From NCBI GenBank assembly GCA_035079385.1, contig JAVHKY010000074.1:124001-188000 (forward strand): a DNA stretch of 64,000 nt, written 5' to 3'. Under the pieces are notes generated by a model. That model saw nothing but the letters and a program-made list of their open reading frames with translations, did not search any database and had not been told where the DNA came from. This document shows, one piece after another, positions 36,303-47,662 of the stretch. Numbering within the stretch: position 1 is the stretch's first letter; each line of letters opens with the position of its first letter. The stretch comes from Aspidiotus rigidus (Eukaryota; Arthropoda; Insecta; Hemiptera; Diaspididae). A program made the translations under genes and the position numbers.

Positions 36303-36370
36303 ACTAAGGCACTTGCGCGTGAAAATCCCTTTCTCGAATGTCGTACGTATTTCTGAATACCTGCGATCAA
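36303..36370 (+). repeat. 68-bp direct repeat, copy 2
   Basis: Partner of 35447-35514. The two copies bracket the candidate first exon and the LINE-like tail. Confidence 0.8.
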
Positions 36371-37754
36371 ATTTTAAGATTGTTTTCAGCAATTATTCTA
36401 GTCAGAATAGGTTACGTGAGTTTAGAAAATGATTTCGTTGGCAAAAAACCTGATTACTTGACATCTTTCGTGTCTTTTCTGATCCCGCGCCCTAATTTTG
36501 AAATATGCGTCCGGGCTTCCGTACGTTCTTACTTGTTTCACAAGTATTTTCAAATGTAGATCGAAAAATGGTTTTAAAACGAAACCTACAACCTCTACTT
36601 ACGATAAGTTCACTGTGGTGATAATAGTATTGAAGGAGCTAAGTTATATGCTGCGAAGAGACCACCGAGAGCAAAACAAATGGAAGCTGTAGCCGTTCTA
36701 CCACACCCTGCCTCTGTTCAGGCAAGATTGTCAGAAATCGCAAGAGAAGAAGATGAAAGAAGTGCGTCAGGACCCGCTGAAGTCGAGACGTCCTGATTTG
36801 CCCATCAAGTCTGGCCGAGGAGGTCGAGTGGCCGACGCCGGCTCGATTCTAAGTTCTTATGTCGTTTGTAACATAGGATTGAGTGAGAGGGTGGAAGACG
36901 ACAAAGACCCATGACAAGCGTTCTTGAAAAATACTCTAAAGAGGCTGCTGGAAATCCGTATTGCATGAGTCCAGCGTACGCAAAAACTCAACCTGAAGGG
37001 GGGCGAGCGGATTACTGTATATTAGGCCTAGTAAAATGGATGCTCAATTTGATCATTTTCTGTTCATTGAAACCTTTGACACTGATGTATTTATTTGTTT
37101 TTACGATATCATAGAATTTGTCATCAAATTTAATGAAATTATAATCCTTATCATTAGGTATTATATAAATCGTAAATTTCTCGTACTTCTCTACTTTCGA
37201 CCCTTTGAGAAGGGCTGAACCCCACAACTAATTTGAAAACTTCCGAGTTTGCTACCTCTTCTCCATTGATGGATTTAGAAAATTTTCAACTGATTCAAAG
37301 ATTTCCTACGTGTTCCACCCTCCCGTCTTCTGTTCCATGATCTATTTTGTACTACTCGTACACCAACTTCATTTATAGATTTATACTAGGCCTCGAACTC
37401 AATTAGTTTTATATCAGTTGGTGTGACATAAACTGAGTTTTATTGTTCATTCTACAAATATCTGGCTCGATTGATAGGTGATTAGTATTTAGTCCACAGA
37501 TTAGTAGTGGCTCTGTTATTGAGTTTCAAATTGTTAAAAGAAACGTCGTGAACTACTCACGCGACGGCGTGAGTGTTTTTTTTTATATTTTTTCTGTTAC
37601 TTTTTCCGCCAATTTCTTTATCTTTGTATACGGCATCTTGAGTGTGTTGTGCTCCGTTCTAGAGAATGAGATACTCACATCATCATCTTCACACGCCACT
37701 TGGACCACTCCTAAGTGGTGCTTTCAGGTGCATGTGTGATCATTGTCTGACCGG
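36371..37754. other. No firm gene; short plus-strand coding-like patch
   Basis: Around 36650-36900 the plus strand has two short GC-richer open stretches. One has KRPPRAKQMEAVAVLPHP, ending in TS-stop; the other has KSGRGGRVADAGSILSSY. They may be remnants of a transposon ORF, but I recognise no family. The remainder is AT-rich. Confidence 0.35.
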
Positions 37755-38150
37755 CGGTGTTTCGTGATTGAATAGTACAACCGTGCCCTTACTTTTCAAG
37801 TCTTGGGCAAGAATATTGGCCGATTCTGTTATCGTGTACGTTTCTTTTTGTTTCACTTCCTTTTTTAATAAATGGCGGATTGTAAAATTCCTCTTCCTTT
37901 TATCTTCGCGCAGAGTGGCAACCTCCTTGTCGCCGGAGGCAGCTACGAGAGCTGCACGAGCAAATATTACATGAAAGGTCCACTCTCAGACGATCTTGCC
38001 CGGTTGCGGATGCGTGTCCTTTTGGCTTCCGATTTTCAATCTTCCATCTTTTTGATAATCTCTGAACAAGTCACGGAAGTATGGGTACGTCTGGCTCGCG
38101 TACATGTTCGAGAGGTTCTGTCTCTATTGGGATTCGATATTGTTCGAGCA
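37755..38150 (-). pseudogene. Decayed coding-like segment, unrecognised
   Basis: Minus-strand pieces in different frames have protein-like composition: LEQYRIPIETEPLEHVREPD, then YASQTYPYFRDLFRDYQKDG in another frame, then LREDKRKRNFTIRHLLKKEV and YTITESANILAQDLK. The last part is bounded by an acceptor-like CTCGTGCAG and a donor-like GTAAGG (37793-37951), so a 159-nt exon is possible. Frame changes and stops between the pieces suggest a pseudogene or a dead mobile-element ORF. No function is assigned. Confidence 0.3.
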
Positions 38151-38159
38151 CGATAGTTG

Positions 38160-39886
38160 GTACTTCTTATTCCAACGCCTCGCCAACTTTTATGTGAGCA
38201 GTTTGAATGACGATGGTTTCAAACCTCTTTCAAGACAGTTTTTTGCTCATTTGTGGATGTAGAAGAAGCTGCCCTACATTGCCACCATGAACAAAATATA
38301 AATGCTGCTGGTTTCTCTTTTCTCGTGTAACTTGATGCATTCAGACTCAAACTTGAGTGTACCTCTTTTTTGTTCCTTTTCTTGCACGTATAAACTTTCA
38401 AGTATAGAATACAGAATACACGTTTACGAAAAAGGAAAAAAGAAAAGGGAAAACGAGTAATTGTTACTTTGTGTGAAGACTGAGATTGTAAATAGATTTG
38501 GCCCGTATACGCTTGTCAATCGTATCACCGACTTTGTTTCTTTGTTACCGTATTTTAATAATAATTATTTTAATAACGATCTCTAGAGTAATTTGTTACT
38601 ATTAGGAGAAATCGTCAGCCTGTAGAGTGCCTACAATTCGCGGACAAATGTACGATTGTCATACGAGGGTCATCATTCTTCTTATTGTTCCTTGTACTTG
38701 TTTTGGTTGATGTCCAAATAGGAAAACATCGGGATCGTCAATAATAACAATAATTTTCCGATAAACAAATACAAATCGCGAACCATTTTGCCGCGCACTA
38801 TTTATGGTACAAATTCGCTCTCATTCTTTATCTGCTGCTGGCCTGCTCTGAGTGAGTTGTACCCGTTAGGCTGGCGTGTATTTCGCGGGTACTTTTTTTC
38901 CCCCTTGCTCTCTTCTTCTCTTTCCCTCTATCTATCTCTCTCGGACTACTATTAATATTCACCGTTGACGGGTTTTGTTTGTCCAGCGCAATACCGTGTT
39001 TGTGTTCTATCCTGGCCGCATATATGCGAGTGCCTCATCAACGCCTCTAAGCTTGCTATAAAACACACAACCTACGTAATCCCTTCGCTGCACGTCCGCT
39101 TCGCCAAGAGCGAGAGACGGCAGTTTTAAAAAGCAGCAATATACCAGAGAAATATGTTGAATCTCGTTGAAGTACTAAAATTGTTTATCTTTGCCTACGT
39201 ATTCGGTGCATAACTCACGTCACGTATTCCAAAATCTAATGTCGATCCCTTTTTACTCCGTATGGATTTGCGAAAATTTATTATTTATAAATTTATAACA
39301 TTCTAACCGTCCTCCGATTTTAAGTCCTGTCACTCAAGACCGCACAAGGTTTCATCCTCCATTAATTATTTCGTATCTTTTCTGTGTTATGGACCAAAAT
39401 ATATTGTAAGAGACAGGTATTTGAACTCGAAATATACTTGGTTTAATATTATAACGACGCTCCTCGATGTCCGTGGTGCCAAGAGGGTCGGCTCCCGGCT
39501 ATTAATTTTTGAAATACGGATATAATAAACATCGAATAATAATATTTGATGTTGACAGCGCGTTAACAGGATTACGTAGAGTATTTACGTGAAATTTGTA
39601 AAATTTGTAAATTTCTCCAGAGTTTGGATGTAGAGGGGATGAACGACTACGGTCCAAAAGCAGAGACTAAGATCATCAGCCTCGAGAGTAAAATATTATC
39701 TTCAAGGGGGGACTTATCCCATTTCCCGCTCATAAAGATGTAGTTGTTTTGGAAGCTGGGACATCAGATAAATACACACCACTGCCGCGTAGGCAGTAAT
39801 TCTCCATTGAAGAGTGCATCGGCCGTACTGAAAGAATTCTTTACGAGATGCACTTTAATCAAGTCGCCGTCACCAAGGTCACTTAC
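38160..39886. other. No gene recognised
   Basis: Mixed AT-rich sequence with a pyrimidine-rich tract at about 38900-38942 and a somewhat GC-richer stretch to about 39125. No coding signature was identified. Confidence 0.5.
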
Positions 39887-40113
39887 TGGACGAAGTACAT
39901 CAAGGAACAACCTCATCTTAAGTAGCGTACAATTAATTACAAATACTTAGCAATATTATTTAAGATTGTATAGTCAATGGTAATCTCCCTCCCTCGACAT
40001 TGCGATCGTATTCCTCACCGCAATTATAAGTTTATATATAACGCATTATTACTGAATCAGACTAGCTATTCAAATAAACATTTCTATACAATCTCCTTGA
40101 TGTACTTCGTCCA
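39887..40113 (-). repeat. LTR of BEL/Pao-type element
   Basis: This 227-bp segment has perfect 19-bp inverted ends: TGGACGAAGTACATCAAGG at 39887 and its complement ending at 40113, giving TG...CA. On the minus strand it is preceded by CGCGGCCCCCGGAGAA, which resembles the polypurine tract before the 3' LTR of BEL/Pao elements. The long inverted ends are unusual for an LTR, so a small DNA transposon is an alternative. Part of this sequence recurs at 40517-40547, beside the viral segment. Confidence 0.6.
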
Positions 40114-40446
40114 TTCTCCGGGGGCCGCGTAATGAATTTGAAGTATTATATGCTGTAAATAGAGAGTATAGATTATTAAGAATGCGTTCACGTTAAATTG
40201 AAATGCGACAAGTAAATTTATTGAGGACATGAGATGAGCGATTCATGCATTCTACTTGTCGTCTTAATTCCGCGTTCTATTTTCCACGAATTATAGATTA
40301 AATGTTTCAAAAAATATTGATAAAGCATTGAATGCGCTTGGCGCTTTGGTGTGGCCACACCTGTTATAAATTCGCTTCTTGCTAAGCGTATAGCTTTGCT
40401 TTGGCGGAATGCATGAATTCTTTGCTTCAATTTGAAATGCTTTCTC

Positions 40447-40547
40447 ATGTTTTCCTCACGGACATGAATTAATTTATAGGAAGATGCACTAGATTAGTTA
40501 TAGAACGCGTAATAATTGAATCAGACTAGCTATTCAAATAAACATTT
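40447..40547 (-). repeat. LTR fragment joined to viral PB1 segment
   Basis: A 31-bp stretch at 40517-40547, containing GAATCAGACTAGCTATTCAA, is identical to 40053-40083 inside the neighbouring LTR. The sequence further left (TCCTCACGG, AACGCG) stays alignable but diverged. The match stops where the PB1-like reading frame begins, at an AAATG shared by the LTR and the viral side (minus strand), i.e. a microhomology junction. The 330 bp between this fragment and the complete LTR hold a 76-codon minus-strand ORF (40218-40448) of unknown nature. Confidence 0.75.
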
Positions 40548-42210
40548 GGTCCTCCGGGCCGGATAGTGGAGGTTTCAACCCCGTATTGTGCAGTAAATTT
40601 TCCGTCCATGTACCATGATGTGTACTCCCCAAATTCCTTACTGTATATCCACGTCTTATCTTTGCTCCTGTTTATCCCAATTAGCTGAAGGGATCGTGAC
40701 GCAGACTCTTTATCTGTCAAAAGTGTTTCAGCGTCGGCGGCAATATGCCTTGAAAGTGAATCATCGCTTGATCGCAGTGTTATCATGTCACCTTTGGACT
40801 TGTCTATCTTGTATCCGACTGCACATAGTCCTAATGTTGTTGAGGCCGCGTTGTACATATCCATTAACATCCCGGGCGAAGTTCTTACAAAATCACCATC
40901 TTCCATATATGGCATGATTCTAGCAAACCATTCTGCAGTCCTGTCGTTCATTCGATTTATCAGGCTAGGACTCCATTCAGGCCTGTTGTAAACCTTATCG
41001 TTGAAGAATTGCATGCATTGGCCAAGTTTTACTCTCTTGATGGGAATCAAGAAATTTCCTGCAGTGGCTATATACATGAAAAGTGTCTCCAGTTTGGTTG
41101 GTGCGTCCAAATTTAACTCATTGCGAACAGATCTTGAAAAGAATAGCATGTGCATTAGGGCGAATACTTATGCTGACAGGCACTCGTTAAACTTGGTGGC
41201 ATCTTCAGTTATTTGTAGGTATATCGATTCATTTGACGGGGGAGCCAGGACTGACAAATTGGTTACTATCTTCATCTTCTTTTCTTCTCCGCCAATGCTG
41301 ATTGTAGATCCGTCTATAATTTTCCCCAGACGCAGATGGAAATCCTCTGTTATTAAGAGGAATATTCTCATAATTACGTATGTTTGCAGATACTATGGCT
41401 CTTTTTTTCAGTTTTCCCCGCTCCTCGTATTTGACATACAGACAAAACTCCCTGTACATGTTCATGACTTTTTCTCTGACTGCGTCTCCTCTATATTTCT
41501 TCTCCACATATTTCACAAATTCCTTTGTCACTTCAACATATTTTCTCTCTTCCCTGTCGTAAATCCTTTTCTTTCGCGCATATTTCACAGGTTCTCTAAT
41601 GGTCAATGTAGGTGCTGACAGCAGTCTCATTGAACACTCAATCCATTCGACACAGTTAGTGGCATCTATGCCGAGATTGGTCTTGAATACCTTGGCCATC
41701 CTACTATAGGCAATGGCACTGCTAACACTTTGTCCCATTATGCAGTCCCATGTCTGCCTCCCTTTTGTCAAAATGTCGGAATTTGTTGTCAAATAATATT
41801 CCATTGTTGAGTTGGCGCACTCTCTTATGGCATCAAAATTCTGTATTAGGAAAGCCTTAAACATGTTGGAGGTATCGGGCGCACTGAAGTTTCCGCAGAC
41901 TTGATTAAATGGGTATGGATGTGCGAAGTCCCACGCCATGTCCTCTATGGTGTATTCCAATATTTGAGCTGTTTTGCCCTCCGGTTTCAAGTTATAGTCA
42001 TATGATCTTAAAACTGTTTCCGCTACTTTAGGTGCAGGTGTTCCGGACCCAGTCGGTGGCGGGTTTGTGTATATATACAACGCGCTTATGCTGGACAAAT
42101 TGTCTAGATGACGGGTGGAAGGTATTTTATGTGGCACTTTAAGATCTCTATATATGTCGTCCTCATCAGTTAGGTCGAGTATCAGAGGCAACAGAATGGT
42201 GTTAACAGGA
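40548..42210 (-). pseudogene. Endogenous orthomyxovirus-like PB1 (RdRp), broken
   Basis: About 550 codons show the motif order of the orthomyxovirus polymerase subunit PB1: a basic KLKKRAI block (41394-41414), a motif-A-like TEDATKFNE segment (near 41200), motif B with SPGML (near 40879), motif C with SSDD (40760-40771), then GINRSKDKTW and GEYTSW. The SSDD form of the catalytic Asp pair is characteristic of segmented negative-strand viruses. The start lies close to the expected PB1 N-terminus; the C-terminal part (roughly a quarter) is missing. There are two breaks: a frameshift near 41375 and an in-frame TAA at 41168-41170. Upstream it is fused in frame to a BEL/Pao integrase; downstream it joins an LTR fragment. 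A quaranja-like virus is a plausible relative; the genus is not determined. Confidence 0.9.
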
Positions 42211-42647
42211 AACCCCTCATTCGACCAACGTTGCCAAAATTGATTATTTAGTTTTTGAATCAATTCCCAACGTTTAACATGAGAAGTAATTGGTACTTGC
42301 AGCTTTGTATTTGGATGTGCGGTTAGAGGTCCACCGATGAGGAAGTGGCCGGGAGTTAGCGCGTTAACGTCATTGGGATCGCCTGATTCAGGAGTCAGAG
42401 GTCTCGAATTACGCACAGCTTCTATATGAGTTAACAACGTTTGAATTTCTTCAAAATTTAAGGAATCCGAAGCTGAAGTCACACGTTTTAAATGACTCTT
42501 CATCGATTTAATGTTCGATTCCCATAAACCTCCCCAGTGGGGGCACTTCGAACGTTCGTTGAACTGTATCGGATCCGAAGGTTTCTCCCGCCTTTGCTCT
42601 GTCCCGCCACGACCGAAGAACTGTGCGAAGTTGAATACACGTATCAA
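42211..42647 (-). pseudogene. BEL/Pao integrase C-terminal fragment
   Basis: The minus-strand frame starting at 42647 reads CPHWGGLWESNIKSMKSHLK, followed by LLTHIEAVRNSRPLTP, LTPGHFLIGGPL and RWELIQKLNNQFWQRW. These are the conserved C-terminal blocks of BEL/Pao integrases, including the DUF5641-type RW...FW-x-RW region. The catalytic core upstream is gone: a short FAQFFGRGG piece is joined directly to the tail block, so there is an internal deletion or 5' truncation. Immediately after residue 145 the same open frame becomes PB1-like sequence, with no stop. Together they form one 472-codon ORF (41229-42647). Confidence 0.9.
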
Positions 42648-42649
42648 AA

Positions 42650-45600
42650 TTAACCAGCAGGCAAACTGTATCTTTCCGATGATAGGAAAGATATAATTTC
42701 TTCTTGACCATTGATCAGGATATACGTCAATTCGACTTCGTATGGCAGCAATGCTGGCTCATCAATCGTAGAGGAGTTCAATCGCACATTTCGATAACTG
42801 GGATTGTGACCGTTGGATTGATAGGTAGCTTTGTAGTTGCAAACGACATGATTTTTTTGGTCAGTTTTGAAAACATATTTCCGAAAACTATTTTTAATTT
42901 AAAATTTATAGTATTGTATGAAATGCTTATCTTGCTATGTGCCGTGTGTCGTTTCATCAGAATTTCACTTTTAATTGAGACACAACGTCATTTACAGTAG
43001 AAAGTGACTCAGCGATAGGGTTAGTCGGAAACGAAACGAGGGGGAAAAAAAAGTCGAAAATGAATTGTGTATTCAACTATACAGGTCATGATTTGCTGAG
43101 TGAATTAATGATTTAAGGGTAGTCGACTCGTGGACAGCTTCGTTACGGTAGGAATGGTGATGAATTTTTCTATAAATTGGACATTTCAATGCTACGGAAC
43201 TCTTGCTTGTTGTCACAACGGCAATAGCGATTCACTTTTTTTTTGTGTGTGTGTTCCCTCTCTCTCGAACTTACTTGATCTTCCATAATGGGTGATAGAA
43301 AAACGGCAGAAGATTGAAACGGAAACAAATGACACCTGTTATTTCACGCAATGAGGATAGCGCGCCAAAAAGTGCTATTAATCAACTTCTCGTCGATAAT
43401 TCGGGAAAATTTTCCATTTTTTGGTCGAATTATAATCAAGAAGAATGGTGTTTTTTTTTGCTAATGAATGAGGTGAAGCAAGGTTGAAATCTTTTAATAC
43501 TTCGTTCGCGCGAATATACGTTAACGAGTAGAATCCTAAAATACGTCCGATTAATTACAAGAACTTTTTCTTTTGTATGCTTTTATATATATTTCCGAAT
43601 TCATGGTAGTATGAAAATTTTATCACGATTCAGGAAAACAATACGTGTTTTTTAATTTTTCAAACCGTCTCTATCGAGTTTTACGACGACGGTCAGGCTT
43701 TGTTCAAATATTCGTTCAGTATTTTATATTATAAATAATCATAACAAATGTAATGTGAAAATGGTGGCGAAACTTTTATGACATCGGGGAAAATGGAAAT
43801 ACACCATAGAAAAGTTCCACGTCCCCACCCCCCCTACGTTAAATATTTTTTGTTCAGAACAATACTGTATGTACGTATGATAAAGCGAATAATTTGAAAA
43901 AAGTTGAAAATTCCTTCCAACGATTTGAATTATGGCGTGGATTGAGATCGAGTCTTTTTGTTTTTACCTGGCGTTGAGTGTAGAAAAATTATAATACTGG
44001 ACAAGATATTATTATGACGGGTAATATCGTTTCACAATTGTAAATCTGTCATAAAGAAACCACGAAGGGGGAAAAAATAGTAGAAAAAGAAACCGAAAAT
44101 AGAAAATTAAAAGAAAAGAAAAATTACATAACAAAAATATGGGAAAAGTGACCTTCGCGAAGAGATATAAGAAACCATTGATGAAATTTTTTATTCAGTT
44201 TTTCCGTATTATGCCAAAAGTTTCACATAACTTTGTGTTCTATTATCCAATAAACATCAACTACACTTGAAAACAATAATCAACAAACTTGAATGATTCC
44301 CACTGACGACTATACAAGGATTTACATATTATTCTGCTTAGAAAACATTGAATAAACTACCTAATTGGGAATAAAATGGGGTGATACATTTTGGAAAACT
44401 CATCAGATCTGTGTAGCATTAATGATTCCTGTCTAAAAAGAAGCTGTAGTTGTAAAATTTTCGGGCAGTATTGTAATTCTATTTTCATGAGCTCTGCTAT
44501 GCTGCAGAAAATCAAAAATGATCGATGAAGAGTTGCTACAAGACTGAAAAAAAGGATATCAAGTTCCTCAAAAATGCATTCCTGTGTGTCGGTCGAAATT
44601 CTTTAAAATTGTCAAAAAATACAAATATTGGAGCAAAATGTGGCTATGGGAAGGCTTATTATAAATTCATCTGTTTAAAAATCACCAAAGGTGGGAGTAG
44701 AATTTTGAGAAGACAATTAATCTCAAACTTGCAAATTTTTTGAGAATGCAAATTCATAAATTTGCTGCTTTCCTTCCTGTTGGTCGCAAACATGCGAACC
44801 TTGACGCAAAATTTGGCTACAACTACATATACGGGGTAAAAAAGGCGATAAATTGCAAATTCAGCTGTGTGCTGTGTTCTTAAAGATAAGATTTCTATAT
44901 TGATGAAGATAAATCTGAAGAATACGATATTATTGAAGTACACAAAAGTAAGACCACTTGCAGAGTTTCTTCTTTCTATCTCTAAAAAACGAAAGGTATT
45001 GAAAAGATTTAAAGAAATTAACGTACAAGCTCACGACAATCAAGTGTGAATTTTTGGGTATGAAACTACGGAAAGAGAAATTTAAAACTAGATTTTCAAT
45101 CCAACATCGGAGTACTTACTACGTAGGTCAAAGTCGACGCTAATCTGGCGCGTGAAATCAGGGTAAGTCTCTTCCTCTTCTCCCACACCAGCCTAATATG
45201 CTTTGATTAACACGTTGGGCTAATAGAGGTATCCTCGACTAAGTGATGTGTGATCATAGCTTGGCTCACACTGAAAGATGTGCGCCTGTTGCGGCCGTGT
45301 AGACTCAAATTTTGGAATTGAAGATAGAACTCAGAAAAAAGATGAAATAATGCCAACAAAAATTACAGTTTTCTTGAACGTGGCCATTAGATCAAATCAG
45401 AACCTTGATTCGGAGCTTCGACGGCTGATCTCAAGTTTGATTTTTTAGTGTTTTTGTTGTACGTTTGATCAATTTTTACTCCACAGAAATACTAACTCTA
45501 CTGATAAATTAATGAACTCATCTTAGCTTCTGCCATCTCAAGACTTTTGAATTCTTTTGCTCCTGTTGTTTCTGTATGAACCTTCTCTTCAATGTCAATG

Positions 45601-46552
45601 ACAAGAGCTTGCATAGAATTCAAAAAACCTTCACTACTTTCCATCGTTCTCGTTTATAGGGTTTTGATAAAGTGCAGAGAGGCGAATGTTGTAATTATTC
45701 TAGCCATGGCTTGAAAACTGGCCCATAGTAGAATTGATGAAACAAAGATCAGACTACATCTCAAGAATGTAATTTTGTGTCAGCCATCTGCAAAATATTA
45801 TTTACTATTTGTCCGTGAAATGGAGGGAAGTCCTCATGCTTTAAAATGTTGACACAATTTCAAAGTGCCAACCGGAGCAACCCTTCTTTTTTCATATTCT
45901 TTTATAATTGATAAAATGATAATATTTTTTCTCAGGTACGAAGTTGATCCTGTTGGAATGATAACGTTGACTTCTTTTATGTTCATAATAATTATTTTCT
46001 ATTTGTGACAGAAATAGAGCGATGGCAATGAGACTTTTGACGTGGTTTGAGGAAGATTAGCGCATTACCCAAAAGTCTCAGTAAAGGAGGGGTATAATTT
46101 CTTTTAATTGTTTTCCCGCAAGCTCAAGTCGCTGACGACCGTAAACGTATATGTAGTAATGAACGAAACTTTCTGTCAAACACAAACTGTGTTCATCAAT
46201 CACAGTCTAATAATTTTCTTTCATCTGCAAGAAAGATAGCTATACAACCGCTATTTCCGTCGCGAACGATGGCGTAACACGCAATCGACTGCCAATAATG
46301 TATCACTAACTAGAGGCCAGAATATCGGCTGTGTCGATAAATAATTCACTGGATGACGATATTGGTATTTGGTGGGAATACTGATATGAAAAAAACTTTC
46401 ACGCACCAGCCTCGCTTCTTTTTTCTGTATAGTTACTCCAAGGTTTGAAGACTGCTCGTAGACGTAGACTACGTGAAAACGGACATGAGTAAATACGTAT
46501 ATTTCAGTTGTCGTTAGCACCTATAGTTTTTGATGAGTTTGTTTCTTCATCT
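42650..46552. other. No gene recognised
   Basis: Nearly 4 kb of AT-rich DNA. No 5' LTR for the BEL-type element was found here, and no ORF carries a recognisable domain. Confidence 0.5.
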
Positions 46553-46888
46553 TTAGATTTCTCTAAGCCTCTTAGATGTATTGTGTCGGAAAATTTCAAA
46601 CCTTTGAAAACTTTCATCCGGTACGATAAACTTGCCAGCAAGAATCACTGTCGTTGAATAACTTTCGGGCTCTGTCACGGTGAGAATTTCTAAAATTGAT
46701 CTCGTGAAGTCTGATTCGACGTAACGCTGAAGTACCCCAGGGTCACGAGTGGGTGCAGGACATTTTTCAGGGTTCATTACGTAAAGTATCCCCGAAGCCT
46801 GCAAGACGTAATACAGATACTGTTTCCACGTCTTGTATGGCACTTCCCACGATAAAAATATGATCTTGGCCGCTGGTGATATGTTCAT
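46553..46888 (-). CDS. Coding-like ORF, possible gag-like fold, unrecognised
   Basis: An ATG-started 111-codon minus-strand frame of normal protein composition: SWEVPYKTWKQYLYYVLQAS, then EKCPAPTRDPG and TRSILEILTVTEPESYSTTV. The Y-x-TWK...L...L-x-V opening followed by A/S-x-x-I-x-x-x-L is reminiscent of Ty1/copia Gag (UBN2-type) N-termini, but the match is loose. A splice-acceptor-like ACCAG lies just after the ATG. Neighbouring ORFs at 46926-47345 and 47375-47662 share the strand and the unusually high complexity, so the three may be parts of one gene or one element. Confidence 0.35.
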   Translation of the reverse strand: MNISPAAKIIFLSWEVPYKTWKQYLYYVLQASGILYVMNPEKCPAPTRDPGVLQRYVESDFTRSILEILTVTEPESYSTTVILAGKFIVPDESFQRFEIFRHNTSKRLREI

Positions 46889-46925
46889 AGTACAATAATT
46901 ACGAATAGTTAACTCACTTGCGTGT

Positions 46926-47345
46926 TAGAAACACGCCGTATAATTCCGGGGAGCTTCGACTGCCGCTGCCAGAGCACCACCCGGTTCGGGAATTGGTGCG
47001 AATGACGGCGAGAAATAAAATCTACACGATGATGATGACGAATGTTCCGAGTACAACTTTGGGATATGATGATCCCTAGGCGGAGAAGGGGGAACGAACG
47101 CGCGTTTCGGCTTTGCTGGGAATCCACGAGTAGGGCCGGTAGTCAAAGTGTAAACTGAATGAGCAGGGGACGCGGGTGTGACCTCAGAGCCCATAGACTC
47201 CGAATGTAATTCAGCTCTAGTCGCCGAAGGAACTTGAGTCTGCTCTACACTTCCCGCCTGTTTCGTTGTGACTAAGCGCTCGAGAATTGGTCGCAACTTA
47301 CCTATTACCGCACCCCGGACGGTCTCTACAATGATATGGAGCTGT
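46926..47345 (-). CDS. Coding-like exon, Pro/Ser-rich, unrecognised
   Basis: The open frame reads LHIIVETVRGAVIGKLRPIL, then ERLVTTKQAG, a Ser/Pro-rich middle (FVPPSPPRDH) and EPGGALAAAVEAP. It is preceded by an acceptor-like TTTTGATTCCACAG (about 47341), and the minus strand has a donor-like AAGTGAGT just after the stop. A GC content above its surroundings supports real coding ancestry. No known domain is identified. Confidence 0.35.
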
Positions 47346-47374
47346 GGAATCAAAATATATGCACCATTGTGTTT

Positions 47375-47662
47375 TCAACAAAGGAGTCTTAGATTTAGAG
47401 GCAGCATAGGCGGACGCATTTTTACGAGAGTTGTCACCGCTGAACTTTTTAATGTGGTGGTTCCTTCCTTTTGCCAGGTTTCCGATGCGGACGTTTCTGA
47501 CGACTTACTCGAATAGGACGGAGCTCGGAGCCTCGAAAGACTGGTTCGGAACGTTCTGAAATTTTGTTTTTCAATCTTTATTTCTTCATTTGAAAAGATT
47601 GTTGCTGAGAAATCGTCGAAATTTCTGCTGCGAACTTCACTGAAGCATAAAATAGGAATCAC
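47375..47662 (-). CDS. Coding-like ORF, Ser/Thr-rich, unrecognised
   Basis: A 95-codon minus-strand frame (RSRNFDDFSATIFSNEEIKI, then RLRAPSYSSKSSETSASETW) lies just upstream of the ORF at 46926-47345. An acceptor-like AAAATTTCAG occurs inside it near 47557. It may be another exon of the same unknown gene; no homology is recognised. Confidence 0.3.
   Translation of the reverse strand: MIPILCFSEVRSRNFDDFSATIFSNEEIKIEKQNFRTFRTSLSRLRAPSYSSKSSETSASETWQKEGTTTLKSSAVTTLVKMRPPMLPLNLRLLC

Noticed and set aside
41001..41618. 205-codon plus-strand ORF
   Set aside because: It is antisense to the PB1-like and integrase-fused frames and carries no motif, so it is a shadow of the viral segment.
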